Below are positions 34,415 to 46,025 of a DNA stretch of 64,000 bases, one piece after another. Below the pieces are notes generated by a model, which saw nothing but the letters and a program-made list of their open reading frames with translations, was not told the DNA's origin and searched no databases. This stretch comes from Pyropia haitanensis (Eukaryota > Rhodophyta > Bangiophyceae > Bangiales > Bangiaceae), in assembly GCA_008729055.1 (NCBI GenBank), contig SDUX01000010.1, positions 1,488,001-1,552,000 on the forward strand, given 5' to 3'. Numbering within the stretch: position 1 is the first letter of the stretch; every line of letters begins with the position of its first letter. Position numbers and translations under genes: made by a program.

Positions 34415-34549
34415 AGCGGCAGCGGCGGCGGCGGCAGCCACAGCACCAGCGTCGGCGGCGGCGGCGGCGGCGGCAGCGGCGGCCCGATGAGCTTTTTCGC
34501 GTCGCCGCTGTCGTCGCGGCAGGCGTCGGCGGAGCGCCTCGCGGCGGCG

Positions 34550-34588
<39 letters not shown>

Positions 34589-34727
34589 TGGGGCGCCCGC
34601 GCCATGAGCATGGAGTGGGCGCTGCCGGCGTCGCGGGCGATGAGCATCGAGCTCGCCGGCGACGCGCTGTCCCGGCTGCTGCCGCCGGGCCTCGGCGGCG
34701 GCGGCGGCGGCAGCGGCAGCGGCAGCG

Positions 34728-34759
<32 letters not shown>

Positions 34760-35045
34760 GGCGGCGGCGGCGGCGGGCCGGGCCTAACCGCCGGCGCCGA
34801 CTACGTGCCGCTGGCGGCCGACTTTGCCGCCGCCCTCTCGGCGATTACGATTGAGCCGCCGGCGGCGGCACCGCCGGCGGCAGCGGCGGCGGCCGACGCG
34901 GCGGCCGCCGCCCATGGGGCCACGGCGGCGGCCGCCGCGGCCGCTGCTGCCGCCGCCGCCGCAACGGCCCATCCGCCGCCTGGTCGGCCACCGTCGGGCG
35001 GCACCCCCCCGCGGGTGGCGATGGCCGAAGTCCCCGCCGGCGGAA

Positions 35046-35116
<71 letters not shown>

Positions 35117-35337
35117 TTGCCCGGCGCCACCTCCCGCCCCAGCAGCGGCGGGTCGTACCGGGAGCTGTTTGCCGCGGCCGCCGCCTGGCCCACCGCCCCC
35201 GCGTCGTACGAGGAGCTCTCCGCCGCCGCCGCCGCGGCGGCGGCGGCGAGCCCCTTCCTCCTCCCGCTGAGCACCCTCGCGCCGCCGCCCCCGCGGGTCG
35301 ACGACGACGCCGCCGCCGCCGCGGCAGCGGCAGCCGA

Positions 35338-35373
<36 letters not shown>

Positions 35374-35542
35374 ACCGTATGGCGGCGCGCCCGCCGCGGC
35401 GGCGGCGGCCGCGCCCGCCGACGCGCCGTCCACGGTGGGCACCCGGGGGGCGGCGCCCCCGCTGGCCGCCCGCGGCGGCGGCGGCGGCGGCGGCGCGTCG
35501 GGCTGCCTACCGCCCCGGCGGGGCGGCGCCGCGCCCGCCCGC

Positions 35543-35591
<49 letters not shown>

Positions 35592-35835
35592 GGCCGTCGG
35601 CGGCGGCGGCCGCCACCGCGTGGACGGGCGGCGGCATCCTGTCGGCGCTGCCGCCCCAGTCGGTCGCGGCGCTGGCGCCACCGGCGCGGCGGCCGTCGGC
35701 GCTCCCCGTCGGCACGTACGGCGCGGTGGCGGCGGCGGCGGCGGCGGCGCCGCCGCTGTCGCTGCGCCGCGCGTCCCCGCCGCCGCGGCTGCCATCCTCC
35801 GCGGCGGCCGCCGCCGCGCGGTCGGCCGCGGCGGC

Positions 35836-35877
<42 letters not shown>

Positions 35878-36001
35878 CGACGGGGAGGGCGCCAAGGAGA
35901 ACAGCGCCGCGTCGCGGTCGGTCAGCCATAGCGGCAGCAGCGGCGAGTGCCGCGTGGTCGCCCGCGGCGGCCGCGGCGGGTGTGGGCGGCTCCCCCACCC
36001 C

Positions 36002-36040
<39 letters not shown>

Positions 36041-36950
36041 GCGCTGCCACTACCGCCGCCGCCGCCGCCGCCGCCACGGCCGCGGAGCCACAAGGCCAAG
36101 GCCCGCAAGCCGCCGTCGACGCCGAGCCGCGCGTCGGCGGCGGGCGTGGCGGGCCCGCCCGCAGCAGCCGCGGCGGCCGCGGCGGGCACGCCGCCACGGC
36201 CGCGGCCGCGGCGGCCGTCGGCGGCGGCGGCCGCGTCGCCGGGCCGCCGCGCCGAAGCGTGGGCCGCCGCCGGCCGCTGTACGGCGCGCAAGCCGCCGAC
36301 GGCGGCGGCGGCGGCGGTGGCCGCCGCCCCGGGGGGGGGCGCCGCCACGCCGGCAGCCGCGGGCGCGCGCAAGCGCAAGAGCCGCCCCGACGCGGCGGCG
36401 GCGGCGGCGGCGGCCGCCGCCGCCGCCGCCGCCGCCTCCGCCGCCGCCGCTGCCGCCGCGGCTGACCCGGCCGCCGCCGCCGACGCGGCGGCCGCCGCCG
36501 ACGCGGCGGCCGGGGCGGCCAAGTCGTCGGGCGCCGAGTCGGACGAGTCCCCCGCCGCCCGCGCGGCGCGCAAGCGGCGCGAGCAGCGGCGGCTGCGGAA
36601 CAAGGAGTCGGCGGAAAAGTACCGGCAGCGGCGGCGAAAGTACAACGAGCTGATGGAGGAGAAGGCCGCGGCGCTGGAGCGGGAGAATGGCGCGCTCGGC
36701 AAGCAGCTCGTCTGCCTCGACCACACCGTCGCCGCGCTCGAGGCGCAGCTGGACTTGGCCAACGACCTGGCCGCCGCCGCCGCCGCCCAAGGGGGGAGGG
36801 GGGACGCCGTGGGGGGGGGGGAGGGGGGGGGGGGCGTTTGGCCTGGGGGGGGACGTGGGGGGAGCCGCCGCCGCCGACCTGGACGCCCAGGTCGCGTGGG
36901 CGCTCCGCGGGTCGTTGAAGGGCGCGCTGGCGTACGCGCCACACGGGTGA
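34028..36950 (+). CDS. bZIP transcription factor with large Gly/Ala low-complexity region
   Basis: The product is about 974 residues, starting at ATG 34028 (MSTSTRTPRFARAADAPYPL). Short conserved-looking islands (FERWWAAGG, SSWLSSPFGTRTSSAERLL, MSFFASPLSSRQASAERL, ARAMSMEWALPASRAMSIE) sit between poly-Gly, Gly-Ser and poly-Ala blocks. The bZIP lies at about residues 845-905: a basic region with RLRNKESAEKYRQRRR (N-x7-R signature) and a zipper (YNELMEEKAAALERENGALG ... LDHTVAALEAQLDLANDLA). bZIP proteins bind DNA as dimers. G runs at 36810-36835 break the frame. The likely C-terminus reads GLGGDVGGAAAADLDAQVAW...ALAYAPHG and stops at 36948-36950. The repeated S-[SA]-ERL islands may be protein-interaction motifs. 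The gene is convergent with FAN1. Confidence 0.85.
35048..35114 (+). repeat. (GGC)n tract encoding polyglycine
   Basis: About 22 consecutive GGC triplets lie inside the bZIP gene. Comparable GGC/GCC tracts recur at 34381-34420, 34552-34588, 35543-35590 and elsewhere in the window. Confidence 0.95.
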
Positions 36951-37385
36951 GGGGGGGGGAGGCGGTCACAGCCGATACACCGCAACAACAACCAACGCAC
37001 TCCACGCCGGCCGGTGCGCACGCGGGGGGGGTCGCGCGCGCCACCGCCGCACGGGTTGTGGTGCGCCAAAAGGGGGTGCCGCCCGGTCAGCGGGCGGCCG
37101 CGCCAAGGGGTGGGGGGCCCTCTTGTTGGGGAGCATCGGCAGGAGCGCCCACAGGCCAAAACGAGAGGCACGGAGGGGGCGCCGCCGCTGGCGTCGTCGC
37201 CCCCAGCGCTGGCCGACCAGCGGGGCGAGCGCGAGCCACCACCCTACCGCGGCGGCGACCGTCGACGCACCCGCCAACGCCGCGCGCGCCTGCACGGCTG
37301 CACCGCGCCTCCCCCCCACACCGCCCAAGCCGCGCCCGCCAGCCGCGCCGTCCACGCGCCACGCCGTCCGCGCGCGGGCGGCCCA
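36951..37385. other. Convergent spacer between bZIP and FAN1
   Basis: The two coding 3' ends are 435 bp apart. The spacer is less repetitive than its surroundings. No gene, hairpin terminator or strong poly(A) signal is evident. Confidence 0.5.
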
Positions 37386-37539
37386 TCACCCAACGTCAAA
37401 CACCTCTGCCAAGCGGGTGCCATCATAGTCCCCGCCAACATCCCCCGCCAGCAGGTCGTCGTCTGCCGCGTCGGCCACCCCCGCGGCGCCGCCGCCGCCG
37501 CCGCCGCCGGTCGCGCCTCCGTCCGCAGCCACCGCCGCC

Positions 37540-37571
<32 letters not shown>

Positions 37572-37770
37572 CCCCCCAGGCCGCCGCCGCCGCTGCCGTG
37601 GCGTCCGTGGCACGCGCTCGACGACCCAGCACACCTCCACCGCCGCGCCCGCGTCGGCGAGCGCGACCAGCCAGTCCCGCTGCCGCGGCGACAGCCGGTC
37701 GCGCGCGGACTTGACCTCTACCCACAGCGCCTCGACGGGGGCCGCGTCGGCAGCGGCGGCCGCGTCGGCA

Positions 37771-37811
<41 letters not shown>

Positions 37812-38711
37812 AGGGGCGGCCGCGGCGGTCGCGGCGACGGGGGTGCCGCTGCCGCCCACGCTGCCGTCCCCGGCGGGCGGGCCACCGCCGCCGCCGTCAC
37901 CCCCACCGCCGCTGTCACCGTCCACGTCCACCACCGCGGGCGGCACACCGCGGGGGCCACGACCATCCCCCCCCCCCCCCCACCCCCCCCCCCCCCTGCG
38001 CCCTCCTTCCCCCCCGGCACGGTCCGCCACAGCAGCAAGTCGGGCAGCCCCGCCGACCAGTACGCCCAGTCCACCGCGAGCCGGCGGCACGCGGCGGCGA
38101 GGACCCCCCCCCCCACGGCGGCGGCGACGGTGGCGAGCCCCCCCCCATCCAGCGGCGGGTCCCCCCCCCCGGCGGCCACCGCCGCGACGCCCGCGTGCGC
38201 CGCGGCGCGGGCGGTCACCTCGGCGCGGAGGGCGGCGGCGTCCATCGCGGCGACCGCCGCGAGGCGCGCGTCGATCGCGGCGCGGCGGGAGGCGTAGAAC
38301 GCGTCGGTGGCCAGGTCCAGCGGCGCCCGCTGGTAGGGCGTGCGGAAGACGTCGGCCACGTCGGCGTAGACCGCCTCGTCCCAGAGGAGGAGCGTAAAGA
38401 GCGTGCGCAGCGGCCACCCCTCCGCGTGGAGGCCCGTCCACCCACCCGACAGCGCGTACGCCTGCAGGCACAGGCGCTCGACGGTGACACGCGCGCCGGC
38501 GCCGTCGGCCGACGCGCCGGCGGCGTCGTCATAGCCGAGGAAGACGGCCTTGCCGCCGGCGGCGCCGCCACCGCCGCCGCCGCCGGCGGCAGCGTCGCCA
38601 TCAACGGCCAGCGCGCGGCCGAGGATGCGCCGGTGGGTGACGCCCGCCAGCGCCGCCACCCGCGCCGACGCGGCGAGCGCGGCGCGCAGCAGCGGCGGCA
38701 GCGCCGCGTCG

Positions 38712-38744
<33 letters not shown>

Positions 38745-39561
38745 TTGGTGCCCTTGCCGCCACGACCGGCGGCGGCGCGGGGAGGGGGGCGCCGCCGCCG
38801 TGCGGGGGGGACGGGGGCGGGGGGCGCGCCGCTGGGGGGGGGGGGCGCGCTGCTGGAGGGCGGCAGGGGCGCCGCCGCCGCCTCGCCGCCCACAGCGGCC
38901 ACCCCCGCACAGACGACGGGCACGCCGCCGCCCGCGGCGGCAGGCGCGACGCCGGTGGTGGGGGCGCCCCCCCCCCCCCCCCCCGGCGGCGGCCATGGCG
39001 ACGGCGGCAACGGCGTCGCCCCCCCCCCCCCCCCCCCGGCCACCGGCGGCAGCTCCCCCTCCCCCGCCGCCAGCACGGGCAGGCCGCCACGGTCCGCGAG
39101 CGCCCGCCACAGCCGCCGCCCGCGGGCGGCCATCTCCGCAACGTCCCCCCCCCCCCGCCGAGGCCGGCGGCAAACCCCCCCCCCCCCCCCCTACCCCCCC
39201 CCCCCCACCCCCCCCCCCCGCCACACCAGCCGTGGCGGCGGCGGCGGCGGCGGCCGCCTCGGCCAACGCGGCGAGGCACACGCGCAGCGCCGCGGCGGGC
39301 CGCCGCAGGTGGCGGTCGAGGTTCACCGCCAGCCGTGCCGCCCAGCGGCGGCGCCGGCCTGGCGACGCGGGGCACGACAGGAGGACGCGCAGGCGGGTGA
39401 CGGCGGCGGCGTGGTCGCCCCGCCGCTCGGCGGCGGCGACCGAGTGCCACGCCGCCGCCGCGAGGGGCCAGTGGTAGGCGTAGCGGCGGAGGAAGGGGTG
39501 CGCGTGCTGCGCGCGGAGGGCGGGCGTCCAGTGGGGGGCGGGGTCGTCGGCGGCCGCCGCC

Positions 39562-39615
<54 letters not shown>

Positions 39616-40538
39616 GTGGTGGTGGTGGTGGTGGTGGTGGTGGCGGTGGTGGTGGCGGTGGGGGTGGCGGTGCTGGGGGTGGTGGGGGGTGGGGGAAACG
39701 CCGCTGCGCCGCCGCCAGCGTCTGGGTCGTCGGCGGGTACGCCCGCCTCGGCACCGCCCGCGTCGTCGGCACCACCCGCGTCCGCGTCGCCGTCGGCGGC
39801 CGCGGCCGCGGCGACGGCGCCGCGCCGCCACGAGGGCGGCGGCTCCCCCTCGGACCCGTCCGCGTCACCGTCCACCCCCCCCCCCCAGACCCCCCACCCG
39901 CGTCGCCGTCGCCAGCGTCCTGGTCGTCGTCGTCGTTGTCGTCGTCGGCCTCCCCCCCCCCCCCCCCCTCCGCCTCCCAGCCGTCCCCCCACCCCGACGG
40001 GGGCCAAAACCGGCGGAGCTCCGCCTCGGCTACCCCCCCCAACGCGACCGCCACCCCCCACTCCCGCCCCGCCACCGCCGCGTCCACGTCCGCCGCCAGC
40101 GCCGCCGCCCACTCGTACAGCAGCAGGCACGCACGGTCGGGGAAGAGGGGCGTCTCGGGCCGCACGCGCACGGCCGGGAAGGTGCGCACGCCCGCCTCGG
40201 CGAGCATCGCCGCCGACGCGGCCGCGTCGCCGCCGCCGGCGCCCAACGAAAAGAGGGTGCCCAGCCGGCGGTAGGCGGTGACCGCGCCGGGCGACAGCCA
40301 GAGGCACGGGCCCGCCGCGCGGAGGAGGGCGCGGCCGAGGCGCTCGGCCGCGCACGAGCCGTCGAGGGTGGCCTGCACCAGCCGCCCGCGGGGGGAGGGG
40401 CGGCCGCCCGCGGTGGCGCCCGCAGCAGCGCGCACGCCCCGTCGGTGCGGCGGCAGCGGCCCGCCGGCGGTCGGCCTCGACGGGGCGGTTGACTGGGGGT
40501 GCTCGGCCGCGCCGACCGGGCCGGCGGTGGTGGTGGAC

Positions 40539-40576
<38 letters not shown>

Positions 40577-41265
40577 CGCCCCTACGCCGAGCATCGGGGG
40601 CGCGGCCGCCAATGGCGGCGGCGGCGGCGGCAGCAGCGGCAGCAGCGTCACCCCCCCCCCCGGTGGCGGCACCGGCAGCGCCGCGCAGAGGCGCTCCACG
40701 AGCGCCGCCCGCCCCAGCGCGGCGAGCGCTGGCCCGTCCGCCGCCGCCCGCCGGGCGGCGGCGCGCAGCTCGGCGAGCCGCAACGCCGGCAGCGCGGCGG
40801 CGGCGGCGGCCGCGGGCGGGCGGCCGGCGAGGCCCGCCGCGACGAGCGCGGCGGCGGCGGCGGGCACGGGGATTTCCGGGTAGGCCGCGGCGGCCTCGCG
40901 CGTGACGCCGCCCGCGGCGGCCGCGGCGCGGCGGAAGAGGCGCGCAAAGAGGCGGCGGGGCGGGTCGGGGAGCGCCGCCCAGCGGGCGGCGAGGGCGCGC
41001 TCGCCGGCAGACAGCGCCGCGGTGTGGTGCGCCGCCGCGGTCGCGATGGCCGTGTCGAGGGAGGCGAGGTAGTAGGACTTGAAGAGGGGCTTGCCGTCGC
41101 CGCCGAGGAGGGGGGGGGGGGCACGCCAGACGCCCCCGCGTCGGCCAATGCCACCGCGGCCGTCGCCACCCCCCCGCCCGTGGCCACCGCGTCGGCGGCC
41201 ACCACCTGCCCGCCGGGCCGCGACGACAGCGGCAGAGACAACTGCGGCGGGGGGGGCGGCACCGG

Positions 41266-41299
<34 letters not shown>

Positions 41300-41340
41300 A
41301 ACGGCGGCGGTGGGGAGCCACCAGCGGCGGCGGGAGGCGA

Positions 41341-41395
<55 letters not shown>

Positions 41396-41451
41396 TCGAC
41401 CCGCGCTCCCCGCGTGCGGCGGGCCGCCCGCGCGGCCGCCAACAACGGCGG

Positions 41452-41485
<34 letters not shown>

Positions 41486-41943
41486 AGCGGCAGCGCCGCC
41501 GCCGGCGCCACCCCCGGCAGCGGCGGCGCCACCGCGGCCGCAGCCGGCACCCCCCCATCGATGGCGCCCGGCAGACGCCCCCCCCCCCCGCCCCCCCCCC
41601 CCCCGGCGGGGGCGGCAAACCCCAGCGCCGCCGCCGCCACCGCGACCGCGGCGGCAACGACCGCCGGCGGTGGCAGCGGCGGCGGCGCGGCGGCGGCGGC
41701 CACCACCGCCGCCGCCGCGCCGTGGGAGCGGCCGCTGCTGCGGCCGCTGCGGCGGTCGTCGTCGCTGTGGCTGTCGGCAGTGTCGGTGGCGGGCGGGCTG
41801 GGGGGGGGGGGCGCCACCGCCGCGGCGCGCGTAGCGGCCGCCGCCGCCGCCGCTGGTGTCGCTGGTGCCGCTGGTGCCGCCGCTGCCACCGCTGCCGCCG
41901 CTGCCGCCGCTGCCGCCGCTACCGTCGGTGGCACGCCCGCCAC
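37386..41943 (-). CDS. FAN1: FAN1-type structure-specific nuclease (SAP, TPR, VRR-NUC)
   Basis: Conserved FAN1 blocks run in order on the minus strand. About 41085-40915: FKSYYLASLDTAIATAA...LSAGERALAARWAALP. About 40800-40690: a SAP-like helix pair (LRLAELRAAARR...GRAALVERL). About 40140-40010: CLLLYEWAAALAADVDAAV. About 39510-39240: TPR region (HPFLRRYAYHWPLAAAAW; RWAARLAVNLDRHLRRPAAA). About 38490-38180: GGWTGLHAEGWPLRTLFTLL, WDEAVYADVADVFRTPYQ. Then the VRR-NUC pieces GLPDLLLW and WVEVKSARDRLSPRQRDW, ending AEVFDVG at tga 37386-37388. FAN1 cleaves branched DNA in interstrand-crosslink repair; the PD and E-x-K catalytic residues are present. The frame changes at several C/G runs, such as about 41110-41121, so about 1,500 residues is approximate. 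The start (41943, MAGVPPTVAAAAA) is a guess; no UBZ zinc finger was seen. Confidence 0.9.
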
Positions 41944-42228
41944 AGGCGCGCCAGCCGGCGGGGCGCCCCCCCCTCCCCCCCCCCCCCATCATCCCAGACC
42001 AGCGGGGCGGGCGCGCCGCGGGTGGCCACGCCCGCCACCGCGGCGGCGGCGGCGGTGGTGGTGGTGGTGGTGGCGGCGGCGGCGGCCACCGCGGCGGCAC
42101 CCCCCCCCCCACACCCCGCCGGCCACCCCAGTCGGCTGCCGCCCACCGCGGCGGGCGGGGCGGCGACGGCGGCCGCCGTGGCCGCTTGGCCGCCGCCCCG
42201 CCGTCGCGGTCGGGGGGCGGCCGCCGCC

Positions 42229-42260
<32 letters not shown>

Positions 42261-42692
42261 CGCACCGCGGGGGGGGGGGCGGGGGGGGGCGCCCGCCCGG
42301 TGGGGGCATGCGCGCCAAGGGGGCGCAGCGGGGGTCGGCGAGGGTGGGAACAAGGCGGACAAGGGGGGGGGGGGGGGGGAAGGGGGGTGGTGGTCGTGCC
42401 GGTGGGAGGGCGGGGGATGGCGTGGGTGGGGGGGGAGCGCAACGACGAAGCGCGGCGAGATGGACGGCGGCACTCGCAACGGCCGGGGGCTGTGCGGCCG
42501 GTTTAGCTGTTCGATAGTGTCTGTCGCGAGACTCGGATGTACACCGTATGGGTCGTCAACGACAGCCCCAACACGGTGCACACGTTGCAGAAAAATCCTG
42601 CCATTTTCTATAGTTGAATTCAAGACCGAAGGCTACTCGATCACGGCATCCACTCAAGTCTCGTCAGCGAGTAGGCGCTCAGCGCAGCGCAG
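41944..42692. other. Upstream region of FAN1, passing into AT-richer DNA
   Basis: 41944-42480 is simple-sequence GCC/GTG DNA that may belong to the FAN1 5' leader or an N-terminal extension (an ORF opens at 42442 on the minus strand without recognisable content). From about 42500 the composition drops abruptly to near-balanced GC. No gene was recognised. Confidence 0.45.
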
Positions 42693-42789
42693 GCTAAACC
42701 GGGACCACGGATTTCTTGCATTTTTGGTGTAATCCGGGGATGCTACGATTTGAGACCCCCCAGCATCACATGTTCCGCCCACATTTTCC

Positions 42790-43140
42790 GTGATTTCTCA
42801 TAGCATGCGCTTCAGGAGTAGGTTCCGTATGAGTACCGGGGACAACCGTTACACCAAAAGAAGCGCCGTTCTTGGGGCTACGTTGTCGCACGTCGGGAAC
42901 AAGCGTTATTATAACGGAGCGCTGTGTACAACGGATCGAAAAAAACTGCTGCGGAGAACAGCATTTTTAGACAACGCTTGTCGCGTTTTGCTCAAGAGCT
43001 ATCAAGGCAACTCCGGGAAGACGGCCGTGCAGCCAGAATATATCCCGTTGTCGAGTCAGTCAATACACCTGCACATGAAGGTGGGGAATAACAAAAAAAT
43101 TGGTGCTTCCCTCTTGCCGCCTTTCTCTCGTACGACAACG
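42790..43140 (+). other. AT-richer open stretch of unknown origin
   Basis: This is an open frame beginning MISHSMRFRSRFRMSTGDNR and continuing through NKRYYNGALCTTDRKKLL. Codon use (many A/T third positions) is unlike the genes of this window, where third positions are almost always G or C. It matches no family I recognise. It is probably a transposon interior or foreign DNA rather than a host gene. Confidence 0.3.
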
Positions 43141-43301
43141 TGCTCACGGCCGACGCGTGCCGCTCTCCCGCCGTGCGGATGTCCTCGTTCCGCCCACGGC
43201 GACCAAAACGACCCCTCCCGAGGAAGTGCAGACGCGTGCCCCCCTTCGTGCGGCTGCGACCGCCAACCCCCAGGCTACTCGCGCCGCCACCGCTGCTGCC
43301 G

Positions 43302-43406
43302 GCCGAGGCGGACAAGACGATCAAGGTGTGGAACGCGGTGGATGGCGCGACGAAGGCCGACCACTCGCTCAACTGGGCGCGCGACCTCAATCCCAAGCGG
43401 GACTAG
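43302..43406 (+). pseudogene. Orphan C-terminal fragment of PRL1/PLRG1 (Prp46) WD40 splicing factor
   Basis: The frame ending at tag 43404-43406 reads LLPAEADKTIKVWNAVDG then ATKADHSLNWARDLNPKRD. PRL1/PLRG1 proteins end LLTAEADKTIKV-(W/Y)...AT-x2-THP-x-(N/S)W-KP..., the last WD40 blade plus tail of this spliceosomal NTC component. Only about 35 residues are present. Upstream in all plus-strand frames I find no other WD40 blade, and FAN1 on the opposite strand leaves no room for the rest of the gene. It is therefore a displaced 3' fragment. It may have been captured by the surrounding inverted-repeat-bounded segment. Confidence 0.7.
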
Positions 43407-43804
43407 CTCGCCGCGCGACGAGCGGCGGCGGCCGCCGCGGCGGCAGACCCCGCCTCGCGGTCCGCCGCGGCCGCCGCCCGCCCGTCGGCGAATGCGACTG
43501 CGGCGGCGGCTGCGTGGATGTGGGTACGCGCATGACAGAGGGGTTCGTTCTCAACGCTGCGCTCTCCAAGTCAACCGAGAGTTTTCATTGGACACCGTCC
43601 GACAAACCGGCTGAATCAAACGCGGGAGATTTTTTGTTCTGGACGACAAGACTGCTTGACTTTTGCACCAGTGCAAGAATCGTGCTTTGAGCAGCAAACT
43701 CTTGGCAAATTTCTTGCTGCCAACAGGGGTCGAGCACCGTTGCCGTGCAAGCAAGAGTCGTGATGATCGGCTCCGACCCCTCTTGCACGTGGTCCCGGTT
43801 TAGC

Positions 43805-46025
43805 ACCCACTGCGCAGTGGCCATCTTGTTCCCTCGTCTGTCGCTTTGATCCTCCCGGCTTTGACGCGGTTACGCAGTGCTGGCGGCTCGACGGTAGTCC
43901 CCTCCTCGCCGCTGTCACCACCACCACTGCCACCACCCCACCAGCCCACCAACACAACTCCAACCCCAGCCTCAGGGACACGGCGGCAGGTGTCGTGGCG
44001 GCCACCCAATCGAGCGCAAAAGCCAGCGAGGTCTGGGACGGGGAGCAGCCCGCTGCCTCCCCCCCCCCCTCCGCGCGAACCACCCCAACATACCGAGGCA
44101 CCGCCCAGAACGATGTACCACCCCGCACCGGCACGGCCGGCGCCAATGCCGCCGTCGTACCCGCGCCATCGACGCCGCAGAGCGGCGCGGCGTGGACGCG
44201 CCGAGTGGTGGACGCGACGCGGCGGTGGAGGTGCGGGGGCGGGACGAAGAAAGGCGCCTCCCCCCTCCCGCCCTTTTGCACCGCGTCCAGCCGCCAGCCG
44301 TCACTCCCCCTCAGCTGCCACCCGCCGCCGCCGACGCGTCCGTCGCGGCCGCCGCGCGGCCGTCGACCACCACCAGCTGGCCGTGGCCACCGCCCGCGGT
44401 AGCCCCCGCACCGCCACCGGGTCACGCACCACCCGCGACGCCTGCCGATCGACAGCACCGGCCTCGCCGCCGCCGTGAGCAGGTCCGCGACCGCCGCCGC
44501 GCCGCCGCCGCCTGCCAGCGACGCGCTTTGGGTGGCGGCCGCCGCCGCCACCGCCTCGCCGCCGCCGCGATCCGCAGTGGCGCTGCCGCCACGCGGGGCA
44601 ACGGCGGCGGCGTGAGCGGCGGCGAGGAGCTCGGCGGCCGGGGGTCGCCCCCCGCACCCACTTGCCCCTCTCCGCCACCGTTCTCACCGCTGGCCATCTC
44701 GCAACCGCCAGCACCAAACGGAGGCACGCGCGCGGCACATGGCACAAGCGCCACGCTCACAACGACAGCAACTGGCGGGAAGCGGCGAGACGGGGACCCG
44801 CACACGCGGTGTTTTCGCCACTCGTTGCCCATGATCCCTTCCTGACAGACAATCTGACAGTTCTGGCCCTAATGAGGAAATATGATTGGCTCACACTCGT
44901 GGCAGGTGCACACCACGAGATATCCACGAGATAGATGCGCAGCCACAGATCAAAGACAGAACCAAGGGCGTGGCGTGTGGTGGCCTCGCTACCAGCCATT
45001 GCCGCCGCGCCAACGGACGGCACGCGCCCCGCATCGTGTGGCGACACTCAAGCGGCGTATCGGCGCCTCGGCTGTTTTTCTCCAGCGCCGCCAAAACCGT
45101 CGGGCGCACCCCGCGCAGCCCCAAAAGACGACGGCTGCCCCCCCCCCCGCCGCCCCGCCGCCGCGTCGCCTCGCCAGTGGGGTCCGCCCGGCTGCCACGG
45201 CGCGTCCGCCGGCGGCCGCCGCCAGGCTGGATCCGCCCGTTGCGCGACGCGCCCGCCCCGCCCGCGGCGGCCGCTCCAGCCCCGCCGCGCACAGGAGGGG
45301 CCCTCCGCAGGGATGAGGCGGCCACCCTCCTCCCCCGCCTCCCCCCTCTCCCGCCGCCTCTCCCTTTCCACTCCTACCCAGCACCGCCTACGAGCCACCC
45401 CCCACCCCGGCGCCGCCCCCGCCGCGCTGCGGTCGCCACTTGCTGCCGACCGCCCGTGATGGGCGATGGGCAGCCGCTGCGCGGGGGGAGGCTGTGGACG
45501 CCGCCGCGGCGACGGCGCCTGCCGAGGTGCCGGCGGGGCCAGCGCACAACTGGGGAAACGGCGGCGGTGCAGAGGTGGGCAAAAATCGGCGGAGGCGGGG
45601 CGTAGCGGGGAGGGAGCCGGGTGGCTTGGTTCAAGGGGGTAGAAAGGAGCGGCACGGCAGGGGCCTCTCCAGATGCCTTGGAAGTAGAGTTGTGCGCGCG
45701 CGCCCGCCCGTGGGGGGGGACTGTAGAGCGGCGGAACCTTAACGCGGGCCACCCGCACGCACGCACGTGCCGGCCGCCCCGCCAGAGGTGCGCTTCTAAG
45801 CCGCGCGTTGTCTGCGCCCGAGTCGGCTGTGGCGGGTGGGCTCCACCGGTCTGCGGCACGTCTTCCAGTCTTTGTTACCCCCGCGCCCCGTCCGTCTGTG
45901 CGCCGCCGCGGCAACGTCCCCGCCCGTCAGCCGCTCTGTCCTCTGCCCAGCGCTCTCTGCATCCGAGCGACCGGCACCACGCAACCGCCTGGTGAGCGCA
46001 CAGCGCAGCGTCTGTGGTGCTCGCC
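43805..46025. other. Gene-poor interval before the membrane-protein gene
   Basis: ORFs are present on both strands, none with a domain or convincing start. An AT-richer patch at about 44810-44960 carries an inverted CCAAT box (gattggctca, about 44883). The stretch 45990-46020 is probably the 5' leader of the next gene. Confidence 0.45.

Larger units (their letters stand above)
42693..43804. mobile_element. Candidate TIR-bounded insertion carrying a captured gene fragment
   Basis: gctaaaccgggaccacg at 42693-42709 is exactly inverted at 43788-43804. Extending outward, gcgcag is also shared five bases beyond on both sides, giving an imperfect inverted repeat of about 28 bp. The 1.1-kb interior is AT-richer at both ends than the flanking DNA and contains the truncated C-terminus of a PRL1/PLRG1-like gene. 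No transposase and no clear target-site duplication are visible. A non-autonomous DNA transposon with gene capture (Pack-type) would explain all of this. A chance inverted repeat around a degraded segment is the alternative. Confidence 0.4.
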
